Shown one piece after another: positions 35,222 to 44,666 of a stretch of 64,000 nt of DNA (position 1 is its first letter; each line of letters opens with the position of its first letter). The stretch covers positions 434,001-498,000 of the forward strand of contig NZ_BMNW01000003.1 in assembly GCF_014646755.1 (NCBI RefSeq), read 5' to 3'. The DNA is from Pseudomonas asuensis. GTDB lineage: Bacteria > Pseudomonadota > Gammaproteobacteria > Pseudomonadales > Pseudomonadaceae. Both the position numbers and the translations under genes were made by a program. The notes beneath the pieces were generated by a model. It did no database searches. It worked only from the letters and a program-made list of their open reading frames with translations, and was not told where the DNA came from.

Positions 35222-37870
35222 TTAGCCCCTCTTTTGCCGCTTTGTGCTTGGAAGGCCAGTTTTGACTTGGCGGGGGGCGCGGCCCTTACGGCGAGCAGGC
35301 AAGTCTGATTCTCCTGCACCTAATGCCATCAGGTCATTTCCTTCAGTGGGTAGGTCATAGTCGCTAGGTCCAGCGGCGTTTTCCAAGTCTTGCACCATGC
35401 GTGCAATTCGGTCTGCCAGCTTTTCCGAACTCATACTTTCACGGTAGCGCTCGACCAGGAGCGGAAAGCTGAACGGAGTAGGGCGCTCGATAGCATGCAG
35501 GTTAAGCTCAAGGGCCTGCATGCGTTCAAGGGCTTTTTCCAACCGTCGAACGTCCAGCTCCTGACGTAATACCTCCTGCTCGGCTTGGGTAAGCAGAAGA
35601 TTCTGTGGGTCGTACTGCTGGAACACCTGAAAGAAAAGGCTACTGCTAGCCTGTAATTGCCGAGTGCTCTTTTGCGCGCCTGGATAGCCGGTAAAGATAA
35701 GGCCCGAGATCCGAGCAATTTCACGAAAGCGTCGTTGCGCCAGCTCACTGGCGTTCAGGCTGGCAATCACATCAGCAAGCAGTGTCTGGGTAGAAAATAA
35801 TTGGCCGTCCAGTTCCTCCTCCCAATTCACTTTGCTGGGAGACAACAGCTCGAAACCATAGTCATTGATCGCAATGGAAAAGCTGATGGGTCGCCTCTGG
35901 CCGATGCGCCAGGCCAGCAAGCTTGCCAGGCCCAGGTGTGCATGACGTCCGGCAAAGGGATAGAGAAAGAGGTGCCATCCCTCTCGGGACTTCATCGTCT
36001 CGCCCAGCAGATGATTGCGTGTCGGTAGGGCCGACCAGTGCTTCTGAATGTCCAGTAGCGGCTTGACCAACTGCATTTCCGGAGTCGTGAACCGCTCCTG
36101 ATCCGCCTCGGTAAGTTCATCGATAACGGCTTCGGCCATCTCGTCTGACAGCGGCATACGCATCCCGCTCCAGCGTGGAATGGCGGCCTTTTTGCTGCTG
36201 GCCCGGCGCACGTAAACAGTCATGTTTTCTACACGCACCAACTCCAGTACGCGTCCGGCGAACAGAAAGTGATCGCCAGGCTTTAAGCGGGCAATAAAGC
36301 CTTCTTCGATACTGCCTAACCTGCCACCGCCGCCGCCCTTGGTCCAAAACTGCACATGCAGTGCCGACTCGCTGACAATAGTACCAATGCCCATCCGGTG
36401 CCGACGAGCCAATTGCCGGTCCGGCACCCGCCAGATCCCTTGCTCATCGGGCTCCACTCGGCGGTAGTCGGGGTAAGCTGTAAGCGAGTGACCGCCGTGA
36501 CGAACAAAAGCCAGGGACCATGCCCACTCCTCATCGGTCAGCTCGCGGTAGGCCCAAGCGGTACGCACTTCCTCAAGCAAGGTTTGGGGAGTGAATCCAC
36601 CGCCCAGCGCAATAGTGACAAGATGCTGTACCAACACATCCAGTGGCTTGGGAGGCGCGCTGCGCGATTCGATTCGTCGTGCCGCCACCGCTTTTTGAGC
36701 AGCCGCCGCTTCGACCAACTCCAGGCTGTGCGTGGGCACCAGCGTGACGCGGGAAGGGCGACCCGGAGCATGACCGCTGCGCCCGGCACGTTGCAGCAGG
36801 CGTGCAACGCCCTTGGGTGAGCCCACCTGAAGAACGCGTTCAACAGGTAAAAAGTCTACGCCCAGGTCAAGGCTGGAGGTACAGACCACCGCTCTGAGCT
36901 TGCCTTCCTTGAGCCCCATCTCGACCCAGTCGCGTACCTCACGGTCTAGTGAGCCGTGGTGAAGCGCAATCAGCCCAGCCCATTCGGGACGTGCTTCCAG
37001 CAATGCCTGATACCAGATTTCCGCCTGTGCACGGGTATTAGTAAAAATCAGTGTGGTTGCACTGTGTTCAATCTCATTCGCGACGTGGGGCACCATGCGT
37101 ACCCCCAGGTGACCGGCCCAGGAAAAGCGCTCCACGCCACGTTTGGGCAAGAGTGTATCGACCAGGAGATCTTTGGCGAGCTTACCCTGAACCAACCGGC
37201 CTGGATGTCCGGCCAATAACACCTCTTGTGCATGAGAGAGGTTACCCAGTGTGGCGGATAGCCCCCAGATAACCAGTGCTGGATTCCACTGGCGCAGCCG
37301 GGCCAGTGCCAGTTGCACCTGGGTGCCGCGCTTGTTACCCAGGAGTTCGTGCCATTCATCAACCACGATCATGCGCAGACTGGAAAAGATCTCTTGGCTG
37401 TCCTCACGGCTGAGCATCAGCGAGAGGCTTTCCGGTGTGGTAACCAGCGCGGTGGGTTGGCGACGACTCTGCCGGGCCCGCTCAGCACTGCTGGTGTCTC
37501 CCGTGCGCAGGCCTATCGTCCAGTTAAGCTCCAGATCATCGACAGGTGCTTCCAGTGCGCGCTTGGTATCTGCTGCCAGTGCGCGCATGGGCGTCAGCCA
37601 CAGTACGCTCAGCGGTTCTGCCGCCTGTTTGCGTTTACTGGGCTCGCCCTTGGCCGTCAGCCGCTTACCTTTGGCAAAGCTATTAAGGGCAGCGAGCCAC
37701 ACAGCATAGGTTTTACCGGATCCAGTGGTGGCATGGAGCAAACCCGACTCGCCACGCTCGACAGCGTTCCAGACATCTTCCTGGAAAGGGAAGGGCGACC
37801 AGCCGCGTTGAGCGAACCAGGCTGCGCCCAGGCGGGGGGAGGAAATTGTATCGTCAGGCAACTGATGCAC
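35222..37870 (-). CDS. Ligase-associated DEXH helicase (Lhr-Core type)
   Basis: An 882-residue superfamily 2 DNA helicase. Walker A reads TTGSGKT (residues 48-54), the DEXH motif is VVDEWHEL (171-174), motif VI is [15 protein letters not shown], and a long C-terminal winged-helix and beta-barrel region follows. Length and motifs fit the Lhr-Core class that pairs with an ATP-dependent ligase, a metallo-beta-lactamase exonuclease and a phosphoesterase. The C-terminal tail is basic ([23 protein letters not shown]). It is downstream of aotP on the same strand with about 98 bases between. Partners lie at 34290, 44667 and 47884. Confidence 0.92.
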   Translation of the reverse strand: MHQLPDDTISSPRLGAAWFAQRGWSPFPFQEDVWNAVERGESGLLHATTGSGKTYAVWLAALNSFAKGKRLTAKGEPSKRKQAAEPLSVLWLTPMRALAADTKRALEAPVDDLELNWTIGLRTGDTSSAERARQSRRQPTALVTTPESLSLMLSREDSQEIFSSLRMIVVDEWHELLGNKRGTQVQLALARLRQWNPALVIWGLSATLGNLSHAQEVLLAGHPGRLVQGKLAKDLLVDTLLPKRGVERFSWAGHLGVRMVPHVANEIEHSATTLIFTNTRAQAEIWYQALLEARPEWAGLIALHHGSLDREVRDWVEMGLKEGKLRAVVCTSSLDLGVDFLPVERVLQVGSPKGVARLLQRAGRSGHAPGRPSRVTLVPTHSLELVEAAAAQKAVAARRIESRSAPPKPLDVLVQHLVTIALGGGFTPQTLLEEVRTAWAYRELTDEEWAWSLAFVRHGGHSLTAYPDYRRVEPDEQGIWRVPDRQLARRHRMGIGTIVSESALHVQFWTKGGGGGRLGSIEEGFIARLKPGDHFLFAGRVLELVRVENMTVYVRRASSKKAAIPRWSGMRMPLSDEMAEAVIDELTEADQERFTTPEMQLVKPLLDIQKHWSALPTRNHLLGETMKSREGWHLFLYPFAGRHAHLGLASLLAWRIGQRRPISFSIAINDYGFELLSPSKVNWEEELDGQLFSTQTLLADVIASLNASELAQRRFREIARISGLIFTGYPGAQKSTRQLQASSSLFFQVFQQYDPQNLLLTQAEQEVLRQELDVRRLEKALERMQALELNLHAIERPTPFSFPLLVERYRESMSSEKLADRIARMVQDLENAAGPSDYDLPTEGNDLMALGAGESDLPARRKGRAPRQVKTGLPSTKRQKRG

Positions 37871-37968
37871 TCCGTCATGCTTATGGTTCGGAGTATCAAG
37901 CGGTAGGCAGGTTCCCTTTTTGACCTCCCTGAGTGGCAGAGCTGGTATCTACCCCTCAAGAGATAAGC

Positions 37969-38733
37969 TTACTTCAGATTGCCACTCAAAAATTGCCTCA
38001 GCCGTTCGCTTCGTGGGGTGGTCAGCACCTCCGCGGGCGCACCGACCTCCTCGACACGGCCCTGATGCAGGAAAATCACCTGAGAGGAAACCTGCCGGGC
38101 AAAGCCCATTTCGTGTGTCACCATGAGCATGGTACGGCCTTCCTCGGCCAGCGCCTGGATGACCTTGAGGACTTCACCCACAAGCTCAGGGTCGAGCGCC
38201 GAGGTAGGCTCGTCGAACAGCATGACATCCGGCTCCATGGCCAGGGCACGGGCAATGGCCACACGCTGCTGCTGGCCCCCTGAGAGAAACGACGGATACT
38301 GATCCGCTGCACGTAACGGAAGGCCTACCTTGTCGAGATAGGCACGGGCGCGCTCTTCGGCTTCCTGCTTGCCCAGGCCCAGCACCCGGCGAGGCGCCAG
38401 AGTAATGTTTTCCAGCACCGTCATGTGGCTCCAAAGGTTGAAGTTTTGGAAGACCATCGCCAGCCGGGTACGCAAACGTTGCAGCTGGGCTTGATCAGCG
38501 ATACGAAGCCCATGTCCATGCTGTTCCAGGCGGATAGGATTACCATCCAGCGTCATTACACCGGCATCCGGCATTTCAAGAAAATTGAGGCATCGCAGAA
38601 AGGTACTTTTTCCCGAGCCGCTGGCGCCGATCAGGCTGATGACATCGCCTGTCCGAGCCTTTAACGAAACACCCTTGAGCACTTCAATATCGCCGTAACG
38701 CTTGTACAGTCCTTCGACGGTCAGCTTGTACAT
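37969..38733 (-). CDS. aotP: Arginine/ornithine ABC transporter ATPase AotP
   Basis: A 254-residue ABC ATPase for polar amino acids. Walker A GASGSGKST, Q-loop, the signature LSGGQQQR and Walker B LFDEPTSALD are all present, and THEMGFARQVSSQVIFLHQG matches the ArtP/HisP/AotP group. The start is the ATG at 38733, with AAGGA upstream. It is the last gene of an operon also encoding the binding protein, two permeases and a deacylase-like protein, the order known for aot in P. aeruginosa. The regulator argR that follows there is not present here; the helicase gene follows instead. Confidence 0.92.
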   Translation of the reverse strand: MYKLTVEGLYKRYGDIEVLKGVSLKARTGDVISLIGASGSGKSTFLRCLNFLEMPDAGVMTLDGNPIRLEQHGHGLRIADQAQLQRLRTRLAMVFQNFNLWSHMTVLENITLAPRRVLGLGKQEAEERARAYLDKVGLPLRAADQYPSFLSGGQQQRVAIARALAMEPDVMLFDEPTSALDPELVGEVLKVIQALAEEGRTMLMVTHEMGFARQVSSQVIFLHQGRVEEVGAPAEVLTTPRSERLRQFLSGNLK

Positions 38734-38832
38734 AGGGAGTCCTTGTTCCAATCAAACGGCAGCGCGCCGAGAGCGGTTCGCTGCCACAGGGCGGCCCGTC
38801 TACGCGGGCTCACCGTTTTGCCAGGTATTGTC

Positions 38833-39945
38833 TTACGGCGAAAGGAGATAGCCGCTGCGGTAGGCCTCGGTGCCTGCAATGCGTGCGACAGCCATTCCAG
38901 CGGTTGCCATGCGGCGGTTGGCGCAGGCATACATGACACCGGAAATCGAACTGCGGATAGGCTCTACACGGTCTGTAATCGGGTCGATCACTTCAGCGAT
39001 GACCTGTCCTGCTTCGATTACATCGCCTGCCTTGGCCATTAGAACTAATACGCCCCCCATGGGGCTTTCAATCGGCTCCACGGCCGCCAAAGGGGTGGCG
39101 GAGAAGGGCAGCTCCGGCAGTGCAGCAGCCTCGCCAGCAATGACGCCATAGTGAGTCAGATAGTTAAGAATGGCCTGGGCATCTTGCTCTGCAAGGTCGT
39201 GAGACACGTCCATCTGGCCTCGTAATTCAATCGTGACAGAAAAGCTGCCCAGAGGAATGCGCTCCCCAAACTGCTGATTCAACTTCCACCACAGCAGCGT
39301 GAAGCATTCATCGAAGGACTGGCCGCCTGAGTCGGTGGCCAGCAGGCTGGCCTTGGAACCTAAATACCGCGCCAGGGGTTCAACTTGGTCCCAGGCTTCA
39401 GGTGTTGTGTAGAGGTGCTCCACCGCATCGAAGTCGCAATGCAGGTCTAGCACCATTTCAGCATCACAGGCCAGTCGCTGCTGGATCAGCCGTTGGGACG
39501 TCAGCTGGTTATTGGCCGTCTCGCGTTCAAGCGTTGTCTTGAAGGCTTTGCGTACAAGTGACTGGTTCTGTACGGGATCATCGGTAAGAGTGCTTTCGAT
39601 TTCGGCAATAACCTTGTCGGTCATGTCCAGGAAGCGCCGGTTGAAGTTCTGGCCAGACTCCAGCTCATAACGTCCCAGGTGAATATCCATGACCTGCTGG
39701 TCCTGGCCGATAGGGTTTGCAACAGGAACCAGCACGATTTCAGCTTTAAGCCGGCCCGCCTCTTCAAGTGTGCGAAGCTGATTCTTGAGTTTCCAGGCGA
39801 CCAACATGCCGGGCAACTCATCAGCGTGCAACGAGGATTGGATGTAGATCTTGCGGCCGCTGTCCTGCGGCCCGAAATGAAAGCTATGAATCTTGCGGTC
39901 GGTGCCAGGCACCGGAGAAATCAGGTCGTGTGTGGCGTGACGCAT
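38833..39945 (-). CDS. Succinylglutamate desuccinylase/aspartoacylase-family protein (aot operon)
   Basis: A 370-residue M14-like zinc hydrolase. The zinc motif SLHADELPG (HxxE, near residue 39) and the later LDLHCD, with the VANPIGQ segment, match the desuccinylase/aspartoacylase group; a lipoyl-like beta domain (GDVIEAGQVIAEVIDP) follows at about 300-320. The same kind of gene sits between aotM and aotP in P. aeruginosa. The substrate is unknown, though N-acyl arginine or ornithine derivatives would fit. Confidence 0.88.
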   Translation of the reverse strand: MRHATHDLISPVPGTDRKIHSFHFGPQDSGRKIYIQSSLHADELPGMLVAWKLKNQLRTLEEAGRLKAEIVLVPVANPIGQDQQVMDIHLGRYELESGQNFNRRFLDMTDKVIAEIESTLTDDPVQNQSLVRKAFKTTLERETANNQLTSQRLIQQRLACDAEMVLDLHCDFDAVEHLYTTPEAWDQVEPLARYLGSKASLLATDSGGQSFDECFTLLWWKLNQQFGERIPLGSFSVTIELRGQMDVSHDLAEQDAQAILNYLTHYGVIAGEAAALPELPFSATPLAAVEPIESPMGGVLVLMAKAGDVIEAGQVIAEVIDPITDRVEPIRSSISGVMYACANRRMATAGMAVARIAGTEAYRSGYLLSP

Positions 39946-40005
39946 GAGGTAACTCCTAATGAATCAGCCCGCATCCGTGCGGGATAAGCATCCTGCATGA
40001 AAAGA

Positions 40006-40716
40006 TCAGCGGGCCGGGCCTAGAAAGGCCAGCCAGCGGCGCTCAGCCAGACGAAACAGACCAATGAGCGTAAAGGACAGGATGAGGTACAGAATCGCCG
40101 CAATACCAAAGGATTGAAAGGTCAGGAATGTCGCTGTGTTGGCATCCCGAGCGACCTTGAGAATATCCGGGACGGTAGCCGTGAACGCCAGCGTCGTGGA
40201 ATGCAGCATCAGGATGACTTCATTGCTGTAGTAGGGCAGCGCGCGGCGCAGCGCAGAGGGCATGATGACGTAAATGTACATCCGCCAGCCCGTCAGGCCA
40301 TAGGCCTTGGCCGCCTCGATCTCACCATGGGGAATATTGCGGATCGCACCGGCAAATATCTCCGTGGTGTAGGCGCATGTATTGAGGGCAAACGCCAGAA
40401 CGGTGCAGTTCAGTGCATCCCTGAAAAATTCGTCCAGCAGTGGCTGCGCACGTACGGCTTCGATGCTATAGATGCCGGTATAGCAAATCAGCAGCTGAAG
40501 ATAGAGCGGTGTGCCGCGGAAGATGTAGGTGTAGAACTGTACCGGCCAGCGGATGAGGCGATTCCGAGATAGCCTTGCCACGGATAGCGGCAGTGACGCC
40601 ACGAATCCGATACCGATTGAGGCGGTCAAGAGCCATAGGGTCATTGCAAGACCCGACAGGCCATAACCATCAGTCCAGAGAAAGGCGCGCCAGTATTCCT
40701 GCAGGATCTCGATCAT
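40006..40716 (-). CDS. aotM: Arginine/ornithine ABC permease AotM
   Basis: A 236-residue inner-membrane permease of the HisM/ArtM family. Four or five helices are visible; the cytoplasmic coupling motif EIEAAKAYGLTGWRMYIYVIMPSALRRALPYY (EAA loop) identifies the family. It overlaps the upstream permease gene by 4 bases (ATGA), indicating coupled translation. Transport of arginine/ornithine is inferred from the operon order. Confidence 0.92.
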   Translation of the reverse strand: MIEILQEYWRAFLWTDGYGLSGLAMTLWLLTASIGIGFVASLPLSVARLSRNRLIRWPVQFYTYIFRGTPLYLQLLICYTGIYSIEAVRAQPLLDEFFRDALNCTVLAFALNTCAYTTEIFAGAIRNIPHGEIEAAKAYGLTGWRMYIYVIMPSALRRALPYYSNEVILMLHSTTLAFTATVPDILKVARDANTATFLTFQSFGIAAILYLILSFTLIGLFRLAERRWLAFLGPAR

Positions 40717-41453
40717 CGCACGGCCTCCCGAACACCGGCAGAGTAACGGCGTTCAAGCCAGTTGAGTATCTGATTGGTCATTGCCGTGATGAGCAGGTAG
40801 AGGATGCCGCCCAGAATCAGGAAATAAAAGGTCTTGTAGGTCGTCTTGCCGGCCTCCTGCGTAGCCGTAATGATATCGCTCAGACCGATGATGGAAACCA
40901 GTGCCGTAGCCTTGAGCAGAACCTGCCAGTTATTACCTATACCAGGTAAGGCAAAGCGCATCATTTGCGGAAAGGTAATCCGAAAGAAGGTTTGCGTACG
41001 TGTCATGCCATACGCTGTAGCGGCTTCAATCTGGCCTCTTGGCACCGCCAGGATTGCTCCACGAAACGTTTCAGTGAAGTACGCACCATAAATGAAACCA
41101 AGGGTAAGTACGCCCGCGGAAAGGGGATCGATTTCGATATAGTCCCAATCCATGTAATCGGTAAATTCGCCTAGCCAGTTTTGCAGGCTGTAGAAGATAA
41201 GCAGCATCAGCACAAGATCGGGAACGCCCCGAATCAGCGTGGTATACAGGGCTGCCGGCAGGCGAAAGGCTTTTACCGGTGACAGTTTTGCGGTAGCGCC
41301 GAGCAGGCCCAGGATGACCGATACCACCAGCGACAGGGCCGCCAGCTTCAAGGTCATCCAGGTGCCTTCTAGCAGTAGAGGACCATAACCATGGAGTGCG
41401 AAGGCGCCCAACCCCAGGTTTTCAAGAAAGGTGTCGAACGAAGTCTGCGGCAT
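40713..41453 (-). CDS. aotQ: Arginine/ornithine ABC permease AotQ
   Basis: A 246-residue permease of the HisQ/ArtQ family, with TLIRGVPDLVLMLLIFY and the EAA motif QIEAATAYGMTRTQTFFRITFPQMMRFALPGIGNN. It pairs with AotM. A hairpin in the 77-base gap after aotJ (41492-41512) may reduce transcription beyond the binding protein gene. Confidence 0.92.
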   Translation of the reverse strand: MPQTSFDTFLENLGLGAFALHGYGPLLLEGTWMTLKLAALSLVVSVILGLLGATAKLSPVKAFRLPAALYTTLIRGVPDLVLMLLIFYSLQNWLGEFTDYMDWDYIEIDPLSAGVLTLGFIYGAYFTETFRGAILAVPRGQIEAATAYGMTRTQTFFRITFPQMMRFALPGIGNNWQVLLKATALVSIIGLSDIITATQEAGKTTYKTFYFLILGGILYLLITAMTNQILNWLERRYSAGVREAVR

Positions 41454-41491
41454 GTGTGATCGCGCTGTTCTTATAGGTCTTGAAATGCCAA

Positions 41492-41512
41492 CGCCTCCAC
41501 AAGCGGGAGGCG
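41492..41512 (-). terminator. Attenuator-like hairpin between aotJ and aotQ
   Basis: CGCCTCC (41492-41498) pairs with GGAGGCG (41506-41512), 18 bases past the aotJ stop and without a T-run. Such hairpins often raise binding-protein levels relative to the permeases. Confidence 0.5.
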
Positions 41513-41530
41513 CTGACGTTAAGGCGGATC

Positions 41531-42310
41531 TTACTTGTTGTTATAGATATCCAGATCGCCAAAGTACTTCTTCTGAATCTTCTCGTAGGTACCGTCAGCA
41601 TGGATGGCCGCGATGCCTTTGTTCAGCAGAGCCTTCATTTCATCATTGCCCTTGCGGATACCGATCGCGGTATCTGCAGGCAGCAGCTCATCACGGATGG
41701 ACTGGTTGACGTAATCCTTGGCTTGAGGTGATTTCATGAAATCACCTTCGGCTTGCAGCATGTCCTGCATGGCTACGTCAATGCGGCTTGACGTCAGGTC
41801 AGCATACACCTGATCCTGGTCCTGGTAGCTCTGTACCTTGATGCCTGCAGTTGCCAACTTGGTTTTGGCAAAGTTTTCCTGAATGGTGCCTTGTTGAACA
41901 CCAACGACCTTGCCTTTGAGTGATTCAGGCGTAGGTTCGAGGTTGGCGCCTTTTTTCGTAATCATTGACGAGTAGCCCGACCACATGCGGTCTGTGAAGT
42001 CGATCTGTTCGGCTCGTTGGGGCGTTACCGTCAGGGAGGACAGGATACCGTCGAACTTGCGTGCACGCAGGCCGGGAATCAGACCGTCGAAATCGCTGAC
42101 TATCCAGCGGCATTTCACTGCCAGCTTTTCACAAATGGCATTGCCCAGCTCTACGTCAAACCCTGCAAAGCTTCCATCTGGCGCCTTGTATTCAAAGGGA
42201 GGGTAGGTAGTGTCTACACCGAAACGAATTTCCTTGATGTCCTTGGCCAGTGCAGAGCCTGCGGAAAGACACAGCGCAATTGCGGAGAGGGTCAGCCATT
42301 TCTTTTTCAT
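41531..42310 (-). CDS. aotJ: Arginine/ornithine-binding periplasmic protein AotJ
   Basis: A 259-residue solute-binding protein with a signal peptide (MKKKWLTLSAIALCLSAGSALA). The mature start DIKEIRFGVDTTYPPFEYKAPDGSFAGFDVELGNAIC is the signature of polar amino acid binding proteins, and the LTVTPQRAEQIDFTDRMWSGYSSMITKKGANL segment is close to ArtJ/AotJ. The start at 42310 begins the signal peptide with AGGAC upstream; a frame up to 42454 is not coding. A sigma-54 promoter candidate lies at 42384-42398. Confidence 0.93.
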   Translation of the reverse strand: MKKKWLTLSAIALCLSAGSALAKDIKEIRFGVDTTYPPFEYKAPDGSFAGFDVELGNAICEKLAVKCRWIVSDFDGLIPGLRARKFDGILSSLTVTPQRAEQIDFTDRMWSGYSSMITKKGANLEPTPESLKGKVVGVQQGTIQENFAKTKLATAGIKVQSYQDQDQVYADLTSSRIDVAMQDMLQAEGDFMKSPQAKDYVNQSIRDELLPADTAIGIRKGNDEMKALLNKGIAAIHADGTYEKIQKKYFGDLDIYNNK

Positions 42311-42383
42311 GAGTCGTCCTAATACGGATGATTGCAATAAAGTGCGCACTAAAGGCCGCGCTGCAGATGACTGACTGTCAGCA

Positions 42384-42398
42384 GCAATAACCGAACCA
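42384..42398 (-). promoter_or_regulatory. Sigma-54 promoter candidate of aotJ
   Basis: On the minus strand TGGTTCGGTTATTGC has the GG and GC dinucleotides at the required 12-base offset, and it keeps 8 of the 11 fixed positions of the consensus TGGCACGNNNNTTGC. Transcription would begin near 42372, 62 bases before the aotJ start. Confidence 0.65.
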
Positions 42399-42488
42399 AC
42401 TGCCACTATATTGAGGTCATGGCATAGGCGCAGAGTAAGCCGAGCGTGCCTCACAAAGAAAAACAGAGCGCATAATCTTCACGATATT

Positions 42489-42503
42489 GCACCTAAAGTG
42501 TGC
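42489..42503. promoter_or_regulatory. NtrC-like binding site upstream of aotJ
   Basis: GCAC-N7-GTGC, in the context TGCACC...TGTGCG, matches the NtrC dyad (TGCACC-N5-GGTGCA). It lies about 120 bases upstream of the expected sigma-54 transcript start, a normal enhancer distance. Confidence 0.6.
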
Positions 42504-42723
42504 GCAAATTCTGGCTAAGGTAGGGATGTGCACATGTTTGGTGCGTAAATGTATTGAGTTATTTCTAGGGCTGATATAAGTCAATGATTCTTATGGAATG
42601 ACTTCAGAAGTGTCACCTCAGGAGGTCTACTTCGTAGCAAACAGCGCATCGGTTGGGTGGATTCGAAACGATCGGATTAAATAATTTCTAGGCTGATGGA
42701 GGCTGCACTTGCAGGAGCCGATG

Positions 42724-43401
42724 ATGTTTAACGAATGGGAATTAACCGGCAGAGCACGCACGCATCTGCTACAGATTGACCATCCTCGCTATGCAATACA
42801 TCGAGAGGTCCATGAGCCGTTTAAAGCAATGCAGGACGCTGCGCAACGGGACGGGTTTGCGCTGCATCCATTCAGTGCTTTTCGGGATTACAAGACCCAG
42901 CTTCGAATCTGGAATCGCAAATTTGCAGGGGAAAAGCCATTGTATGACCGCAACGGGAAGGCGCGTGATCAGTCTGTCCTTTCCTTGGATGAGCGCATCG
43001 ATTGCATCCTGAACTGGTCAGCCTTGCCGGGCGCGAGCCGTCATCACTGGGGTACCGAAATCGATGTCGTAGACCTGACCCTGGTGCCGCCGGGGTACGT
43101 TGTCCAGTTGTTGCCTGAAGAAACGCAACCGGGTGGCGTGTTCCATGAATTGCATCTCTGGCTTGATGAGCACATTGAACAGTTCGGATTCTTTCGGCCG
43201 TACAAAGCGTACCAGGGCGGAATGTACGAAGAGCCCTGGCACCTGAGTTATAAGCCAGTGGCAACCCTTGCGCTTGACGCCTTGACGCTGGAGTTGCTGG
43301 AACAGGTCATTGCCGCCTCATCCCTGCTGGGCAAAGACGCAGTGCTAAGGCGCCTGCCGGAACTGTACGAGCGCCATGTGCGTAACATCTGTGAAAGTTG
43401 A
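42724..43401 (+). CDS. M15-family D,D-carboxypeptidase-like protein
   Basis: A 225-residue zinc peptidase of the VanY/M15 type. The metal-binding set SRHHWGTEIDVVD (His and Asp ligands) and the catalytic EEPWHLSY motif are present, as is the FRDYKTQLRIW helix. These enzymes remove the terminal D-Ala from peptidoglycan precursors. No signal peptide is visible, so it may act in the cytoplasm or be exported another way. Two adjacent ATGs at 42721 and 42724 are possible; the second is 6 bases from the AGGAG site. Confidence 0.85.
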   Translation: MFNEWELTGRARTHLLQIDHPRYAIHREVHEPFKAMQDAAQRDGFALHPFSAFRDYKTQLRIWNRKFAGEKPLYDRNGKARDQSVLSLDERIDCILNWSALPGASRHHWGTEIDVVDLTLVPPGYVVQLLPEETQPGGVFHELHLWLDEHIEQFGFFRPYKAYQGGMYEEPWHLSYKPVATLALDALTLELLEQVIAASSLLGKDAVLRRLPELYERHVRNICES

Positions 43402-43464
43402 AATCCTGGATTTACTACCCCTGATACCCCGTTCAGGCTAAGCTATCTCCAGGTTTTCCGTTTT

Positions 43465-43734
43465 ATGGAGTTGATGGTGAAAGAGCCCCAGGTAAACGCC
43501 TCCCATGTGGGTGATCTTCCTGCACATGATGGTAAGTCGGTCGCATTGTTCGTGCTGGCGCTCATTCTGGCACTTTTCGGTACCATCGCCATGTGTGTCG
43601 AATTTGCGCGTGGTACCCAGCAGTATGGATTGCCTTTGATCGTCTGGATTCTGGCCTTTTTCATAAAATTGGCAGAGACCTTTCGCCTGCGCAGTCTGCT
43701 CAAGGCGGCATACGCGTCTACTGGCAAACGCTAA
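43465..43734 (+). CDS. Small membrane protein
   Basis: An 89-residue frame with two hydrophobic segments (about residues 27-45 and 55-70) and a short polar N-terminus. No family recognised. A GGAG motif falls inside the first codons, so an internal start (43474 or the GTG at 43477) may be used. Frames on the opposite strand have no comparable membrane pattern. Confidence 0.5.
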   Translation: MELMVKEPQVNASHVGDLPAHDGKSVALFVLALILALFGTIAMCVEFARGTQQYGLPLIVWILAFFIKLAETFRLRSLLKAAYASTGKR

Positions 43735-43875
43735 CACCTGTACTAGGTCGGTGGAGGGTTACGATTACTCCATCGGCTTGCCAGCCTTTCCATTCACTCT
43801 GAATACATCATCGTTATAGGCCGCTGGCGTATAACGCCTCTGTTTTATCTGCCTTTCTTGTCTGTTGGTCTTTCC

Positions 43876-44595
43876 ATGATTCATCTGCTGTCAGCGCATC
43901 CCTGGCTTTATGTCGGGCTCGGCGTCATCGTTTTCCTATGTGTTCTGAGTATGCTGCGGCCTCGTGATACGCAGCGAGCTTTTCCTTACCTTCTTAATGA
44001 AGCTTTGTTTACCCCTGCTGAGCGCGCCTTTTTGACTGTACTTGATGAGGCTGTCGGTGAGGATTACCGCATCTTCGGTAAGGTGCGTATCGCAGATGTC
44101 GCCAGCGTAAAAGCTATTCGAGACCAAAAGAGCTGGTACAGAGCCTTCAACAAAATCAGTGCGAAGCATTTCGATTATGTGCTCTGCGATAAGGACGATC
44201 TGTCGTTCGTAGCGGTTATAGAACTGGACGACAGTTCTCATCAACGGCCTGACCGGCAAAAGCGGGATATCTTCGTCGCTGGCGTATGCCGAGCGATTGC
44301 CTTGCCGCTTATACAGATTCCTGTCCGGGGTGCTTATTCAATTGCGGAGGTCAGGGAGGAAATTATGACGGCCTTGCAAAAGAGCGGTACGGCCAAGGCA
44401 CGCAGGCGTCCGGTAACCAACCGCTCAAGCAGAGCTGCTGTAACGAGCGAAACACCGTCTCCTGCATGTTCAAAATGCGGATCACCCATGGTCATGCGTA
44501 AGGCCAAGCAGGGAAGCAATGCCGGAACATATTTTTGGGGCTGCAGTGCCTTTCCCGACTGCCGCAACATCATGCGAATCGAGGAACAGGCTTAG
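43876..44595 (+). CDS. DUF2726 nuclease-like protein with C4 zinc ribbon
   Basis: A 239-residue protein. An N-terminal membrane helix (about residues 8-26) is followed by a DUF2726-type domain (LLNEALFTPAERAFLTVLDEAVGEDYRIFGKVRIADV... FDYVLCDKDDLSFVAVIELDDSSHQ...) with the Asp, Glu and Gln/Lys arrangement of PD-(D/E)XK-like nucleases. The C-terminus is a topoisomerase-type zinc finger (CSKCGSPMVMRKAKQGSNAGTYFWGCSAFPDC). The ATG at 43876 follows an in-frame TTG at 43858. It neighbours the ATP-dependent ligase gene, convergent. Confidence 0.82.
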   Translation: MIHLLSAHPWLYVGLGVIVFLCVLSMLRPRDTQRAFPYLLNEALFTPAERAFLTVLDEAVGEDYRIFGKVRIADVASVKAIRDQKSWYRAFNKISAKHFDYVLCDKDDLSFVAVIELDDSSHQRPDRQKRDIFVAGVCRAIALPLIQIPVRGAYSIAEVREEIMTALQKSGTAKARRRPVTNRSSRAAVTSETPSPACSKCGSPMVMRKAKQGSNAGTYFWGCSAFPDCRNIMRIEEQA

Positions 44596-44666
44596 GCCAT
44601 GCCTGAACGGATTTGGTAATACCAGCCTATTGATAAGGGCATCAATTCCTAATCAGGCCTGCGTAG

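Larger units (their letters stand above)
42311..42723. other. Divergent region between aotJ and an M15 peptidase gene
   Basis: About 410 bases contain the sigma-54 promoter and NtrC-like site listed next to each other, on the aotJ side. The part nearest the peptidase gene (42560-42710) shows nothing recognisable. Confidence 0.5.

Noticed and set aside
43443-43727. Minus-strand frames opposite the small membrane protein at 43465
   Set aside because: Low-complexity composition with many Arg and Lys, without the membrane pattern seen on the plus strand.
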